Shown here piece after piece: positions 58,415 to 64,000 of a DNA stretch of 64,000 nt; positions within the stretch are counted from its first letter, which is position 1, and each line of letters opens with the position of its first letter. This DNA is from Silurus meridionalis (lineage: Eukaryota > Chordata > Actinopteri > Siluriformes > Siluridae): NCBI RefSeq assembly GCF_014805685.1, contig NC_060893.1, positions 11,216,773 through 11,280,772 on the forward strand, given 5' to 3'. The notes beneath the pieces were generated by a model that was given only the letters and a program-made list of their open reading frames with translations, made no database searches and was not told the DNA's origin. A program made the position numbers and the translations under genes.

Positions 58415-60840
58415 TACACACACTCTCCAGTAGCACAGGCCTGCCATTGTAACTGTTGGAGGAGTGAGTGAGTGATTCCTGGGCTAAATAGGCTGTGCTT
58501 TCTTACATACTGAATTTAAATTCAGTCATTGAATTTGCCTTTTTCAAGCAGGGGCCTTTAAATACGTATGTTTCTTGCCTCTCTTGCTTTGTCAATTGTC
58601 CATAACATTATATATATTTATTATAATCAATACTTTATGTTCCCTTTGTATAATTTTTAATTCTTATTATATACACTGATTACAGTAACGTTACATGGTG
58701 GAGGCATGTAGTGTAGTGTTTGTATAAGTATGGCAGCATTACAGAAATAAGGACATTTATACTTTAATAATGAATTTGTTTGAATTAATGATTATATGGT
58801 TATGTCTCATTTTATGCTAAATCTTCCGGAATATCTTTCAGCTGTTGTCTTAAATAGCTTACAATATAATAAAAAAAAACTTTAATGAAAAGCAGACTGT
58901 TATTTTATATTTTGCTGATAAACTACTAAAAGATTAATTAATCTGAGTAATTAAAACAAACAATTCAGTATTTGCAATAGCACACCAGTGTTGTATGTTA
59001 AATATTATTTTTAGGAATACAAATTTGGCAGTGTATACCAATATATACTGAAAGCTACTGCCATAATCGCTCTGCCCCTGCTCTGCATATTTAATGCATT
59101 TTAATTTTAATACAGTACTACAGAACTGCAATCCTTTGCACACTATAAGTACTATATTCTTAATGAACATAAAGGAGATTACTGTACTTTTTAAGACTCA
59201 CTTTCATCCCTGTGGGTCAGTCGCATTTTCCACTCAGGCTTTAAGCAATTTAAGCCACTGGTATATTCCTAAATGCAGGCATATTTTTCTTCTTTGTGAT
59301 CAAACACATTCCTGAGAGTACACTGAGGAGGAGGCCTGACCTGCACACAGTCAAGGGCAGGTTCAGAACAGTTAAAGGAAAACAATGTTTTTAAGGTTGT
59401 CCACAGGTTTCCCAGTGCTGTGCTCAAAGGGAGTGTCAGCTCTGATGTTGACTATTTTGTGTAAGAGAGGTTTTCTGTGTGTGATCAAACAAGGAACATC
59501 AGCATGCAATTAAAGTACATAGACTGTTGTGCTGTATATAGATCTTGAGCATTGTGATTTTTTGTCTGCTCTTATTAATGCACTAGACAGAACACTGTGT
59601 TCTAGGATGAACCGAGCAGCCAGAGGCTTAGGTTAATGCTAACCCTTTATGCACTCTAAATATAATAATAAAGATTACTTATTTCTTCTACTTAGGATTA
59701 CATGATTGTTTCTATAGTAGCAACATATTCACAGAGATTTGTATAAAGAAAACTTTACATAATGGAACCAATAATAAGTAAATTACATTCTTTTTTTTTT
59801 TTTTTTGCACAAAAAACATATATTTTAATAAGATGTTGAGTAGGAGCAGATTTTTAAGGAAGGCGATAACACTTGAAAGAAAGTAAGAAAATTAAGACCT
59901 TACCGGAACTACCTTTAGCACAACCTACCTCAGACTCACTATTTCATTACATGTAACTTAAAAGGTATGACTTTTAATTCATAAAATAATGTAATAATAG
60001 TCAAATCACTTTAAAACACTTTATAGGATAGTTTCCTATAACATCTTGTTTCATTGTATTTTATTCCTTATATACGAACAATGTAAGAAAATGAAAATGT
60101 AGCTTATAATTCATGTAAATTGTGCTACAGAACTTTATTATAGTCCATTACTTTATTATTACTATGCTGTCACTAATGTTCTCATGAGCCATTATTATAA
60201 CACGACATGACATGAAGTGACATGCTATTGCTTTGAAAATACCTGTAACTATAACTGCATACATTATTATTTTATCATGCATTATGAATACAGAACTCAT
60301 AAGTGTTACTGACAACCTATTAAGATTTCTCTCATTGGCAAAATGATCATTTTTCAGTCCAGTAGTCATCTAATTTAGCTTCTTACTGCACCAGTCAATC
60401 AGATTTCTACTACAGTCTTTATCTCTCTCTCTCTTTTTTTTCTGTCTACACCACATGAAAATTCACATGCCAATGGTCGGGAAGTGTGCGAGTGGATAAT
60501 GTGTCGATACTGTAAGTCTGGTGATGAGATTAGCCATTACAGTAAAAGCTCAGACTGTTCAGCCTCTTACTGTCAATATAAAACCTGATCGTCTGAAACT
60601 GTCAGTTTACAAACCTTGCTGTTTTATATATATCTGATATCTTTGTTTTGGTATATATACAGTATATATATATAAAAACCTCTTTATGTATACAAGTGTA
60701 CATTACAAAATGCAAAAGCCACATATTACGTTTAACTATTTTTCATTTTGACATTTGGGATTTGTCTTTAAAAAAAGCAATTCACTCATGCTGGGTTGTT
60801 TCTATCTGTAAAAAAAAAAAAAAAGAAAAAACAGCATTTG
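57816..60840. other. Non-coding DNA with a (CA)n tract
   Basis: About 19 CA units lie at 58373-58410. The rest is AT-rich with no gene, RNA gene or clear element. Confidence 0.45.
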
Positions 60841-60844
60841 AGAT

Positions 60845-61853
60845 GGCAAGGTGAAGCAATTTGTGTAAATCAAATGTTTTTATATTTTTTTATGATAATT
60901 GCAGATGGCAAATTGACAACCATATCAGTATAAAATATAATACAACATTATTTTGACAATTTTTGTTTAGAAAATACAAAGACATTTTGTTCTGTTGTAA
61001 AGGTATAAGCAATTCTTAAGTATAAGCAAATCTTGAATATATGAATATGAATTTACTTTTGTATAATAATTAAATGATATATGCATAAATTAAATATACA
61101 AAGATTGAAAACAAGAATTTAAACGTAGTAAAGCCACAGTATATCATGTTTGAAAACAGATAAGTTACTGTTGTAGTAGACAAACACTATAAAAATTGAA
61201 TGGAACGGAGAAACACAGCAAGCTAACAGGCTTGATTTAAAAAAAAGGAAAAAATATGCATTTGTGTACAAATGCATAAGCATTCGCTAAAAACCACAAC
61301 AGTGACTAAAAATGTAATTGTTTACTGCTGCTGTTATTTGCTTTTTTTAGATTTAGTGTTTGTTCACACCGTTTTAATTTACTCCATCACTATGTCGTGA
61401 GGCAGGTGATTGCGCAACCTGATGCTCGTGAGCCATGCAAGAACTGATCCAGTACGACTGTCCCGAATTGTACACAATAGCATTTCATTAAACTATATCA
61501 TTTTAACATAAAAAGGATTATACAGTTTTTGCTTACCATGCTGATGTTTTGCCTTCACCCGTGACACCAGGGTGTTTGTGCATCATTGTGGTCCTCCTAT
61601 GCTACACAAGCTCAACTTTGCATAACTTGCAGGTTAGTTTTCTTTGTTGCGTTTAATATAAAATGCTCCCATGCCTTGTATGACTTGGGATGCACACTCT
61701 TGTTGACCCTGTACTTTCTACCATTTCGCAAGCAGCTGTGTTATCTTGCCATCACGCTAGTCCGTAATTTGAGAAGTCCAACTAATCAATAACGGCATTT
61801 GTTGGCATCAAATTTCATTATCGAATTTTATCGATTGGTTGTTGCAGCCCTAA
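60845..61853 (-). mobile_element. hAT-like non-autonomous element, copy 2
   Basis: Read on the minus strand, it begins TAGGGCTGCAACAACCAATC and passes AACAAATGCCG and ATTAGTTGG. It then gives a start-like exon (ATGGTAGAAAGTACAGGGTC) that matches copy 1 at 20.7 kb. Its far part (60845-61250) is the reverse complement of copy 1 around 20960-21170. It is frame-less and internally deleted. Confidence 0.65.
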
Positions 61854-64000
61854 TTCTAATACATATTTCATGACTAGGAAATATGACAGATTATAGTATG
61901 CCAGTGAGAATGCTGTATTCATTGGTGGTGTTAATATTATACGACGTCATTTTATCATAGAATTTTTTGTACACTGCTATTAATTTAAATTCTGTAGTGA
62001 TTGGAAAAATTATTGCTGAGATTTTTGTCTCTGCATGTCGATTAAAATGAAACTGTGCTCACACTGTAAGTGTTTGTGCTGTGATCAATTTGGATTTATT
62101 TGACATTTCCACTCCTGTTAATGAGGTTTGCAAAATTCAGTCAAACATTAACAAATGCAGTCATTTTGCCATCAGCATTATTACACAGTGTTTTCGCGTC
62201 TGTTTGAAATGCTGGCTCTGATCTAAGCTTGGTGAAGGGGTATGATGCAGCATAGTGACCGTTCCATCTGGTGATCTTGGCATCCAGTTGGTATCCGGTT
62301 TTGTGCCCGGTGCGGCTCTGCCTACTCTCTTATCAGCTATCACACAGCCTGGGCGCCTTGTGTAACATGTTTGAGGCAAAAAAATAAGAAAGATGATACG
62401 TGTAGGTGTAGGTAGCCATTATAAATGTGTGTGTATGGCTTGCACAACAGGCCATTTTCAACCATGCATGTTAAATTGAATCAAACAATAAGAATATAAC
62501 TCATGCATTGTTTTTGATGAACACATCCTGAAACTGCATAAATAGTTTAGAGTATCAAATTCCATCAACAAAAGACCATCTGTATTGGGGGAAGTATGTT
62601 TGTTTGGAGTGAGTCGACAAATTGCGAAACTGCAATGTGCAGCTGCGTCATTAAGTATTATTACTCTGCAAAAGCCAGGCAGGTGCAGCAGCAGGGACAA
62701 CGCCAAAGCAGCATAGCAGTGGCAATACCTTAGCAGTGATCCAACACCATGGGCCTGTGATATTGCAAGATGGAATTCTTTGCAACCCACTTTCTAATCC
62801 TTTGTGTCCCATTCTCAAACTAACATGATTCTTATTATATAATGGTTGTGAGAACATTCAAATTAATTGCCAATTAATTGATTGGCTGTTCTGATTGGTG
62901 TTATTTTTTTAATAACAGCAGCTTAGTGCTAATATCAAGTAAATCATGTTTCTGTTAATGTGTCTGTTTATTTTTGTTTTCGTAGTTGCAATTAACCATG
63001 TATAACTGGTGAGTTATGTCTTTTTGCACTTTGCAAAGCTGAGAAATAGCATTGACGCATTGCCTCAAAACTACAGACAGTGCAGTAGAGAAGACTGACT
63101 GTGATATTTAAGCAACTGGGGTGAAAAGAGACAGAAATCCAGAAAGCAAAGGGCAGCATAATGTTGACAATGTCAGGAGTTTTGCATTTGATTTGGGACT
63201 TCCCAACATTCAAAAAAATCCATATTTATGTATCTTTTTTTTTTTTTTTGTTAGAGAGATAGCACCAGGTTTTAATGGGTGTTAAGTGGTTCACACAAAG
63301 TCTTGACTCAGTATTGACTAATAGCTGTGATAAATTAAAATGCTGCTAATGGGTGATATTGTGCATGCTGAATAGGGAAAGTTCTTTAAAAGCATGAAAG
63401 TGTAAAACAGTGACCATGTCTTTAAAACACTAAAAGTCCTTTGCTTCTGTTAAATAAATACCAGACACCTGTATCTAAAGTGCGTAAAGAGGGTTTAAGG
63501 TGGTTCAAAAATTTTAGTAAATTTAAACCATACTTTGCTAGCTGAATATTCTGATTTTCTGGGAGCAGATGGCTCATCAGCAGCACCTTCTCCAAATTTC
63601 TCACACGATGCAAAATCACAACCCTTAAAAAGCAGCCATTCATCTCTACAGCACAGAGCTGCTAGACTGTTTACCATGATGTCAGTCTAAATGGGGATTG
63701 AAGTCACAGGATCTCAGGAGTCGCAACAAAAGGCGTTTTTCTACATCTCACCATTTTTTTAAACTTTCAGAAGAAAGCTTCTGTTTAGTCCATTTCTTTT
63801 CCTAATCAAGCAACTTAAATATACTTATAGTCAGGATTAATATGCATATGGACTACACATATACATACGGTAACACTTGATAAGCAGCAGCTTAAGTTTT
63901 GTTCAAGCCTCTTACTATCATACATATCAATAAACAAGCTTGACTATGAAACTTTTGAAATTATTTCTTTAATGGTATCTGAAGAATATTTGGTCACAAT
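61854..64000. other. Non-coding DNA to the right edge
   Basis: Mostly AT-rich. The section 62200-62350 is somewhat GC-richer but contains no recognised frame. No gene or complete element is seen. Confidence 0.4.

Overview
The window is nuclear DNA from a bony fish, probably a teleost. It is AT-rich, has large introns with standard GT-AG splice sites, carries many (TA)n and (CA)n tracts, and is loaded with fish-type Tc1/mariner, hAT, DIRS, BEL/Pao and tRNA-derived SINE sequence. The SINE at about 47.9 kb resembles the family I know from catfishes, so a siluriform is a reasonable but unproven guess.

Layout. (1) 63-4328, plus strand: the 3' part of BNIP2 (BCH/CRAL-TRIO domain), whose 5' exons lie left of the window. 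(2) 4.3-10.6 kb: BNIP2 3' UTR, then intergenic DNA with Tc1 and hAT remnants and microsatellites. (3) 10596-11897, minus strand: an intact single-exon GCNT3-like mucin-type core-2 beta-1,6-GlcNAc transferase. BNIP2 and GCNT3 are also close neighbours in other vertebrates, which supports both names. (4) 13138-40513, minus strand: a 16-exon gene reconstructed here. All 15 splice junctions keep the frame and give a 979-residue type I membrane protein: signal peptide, about 810 residues of furin-type cysteine-rich repeats, one membrane helix and an 80-residue tail with acidic clusters. It looks like the C-terminal half of a PCSK5-B type convertase without any subtilisin protease domain. (5) Its introns hold most of the mobile DNA: two nested hAT elements with perfect 8-bp target duplications, a DIRS element with its inverted termini and internal complementary region, several Tc1 copies (one interrupted by BEL/Pao sequence), and an 83-bp near-perfect palindrome. 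(6) 42.7-44.25 kb: a 28-bp minisatellite of about 54 units that ends against a GC-box/CRE promoter-like region on the plus strand with a probable non-coding first exon. (7) 44.5-64 kb: mostly non-coding repeat-bearing DNA, perhaps the first intron(s) of a plus-strand gene continuing to the right. A second candidate promoter and tiny first coding exon (MADVS, phase 1) lies at 56.4-56.55 kb.

How the genes fit together: GCNT3 acts in the Golgi on mucin-type O-glycans. The furin-repeat protein should travel the secretory pathway and sit at the trans-Golgi or cell surface. BNIP2 is a cytosolic signalling scaffold. I see no sign that they form one pathway; the adjacency is ordinary synteny. The most novel item is the protease-less furin-repeat membrane protein, which also shows a repeating 1-1-1-2 intron-phase pattern.
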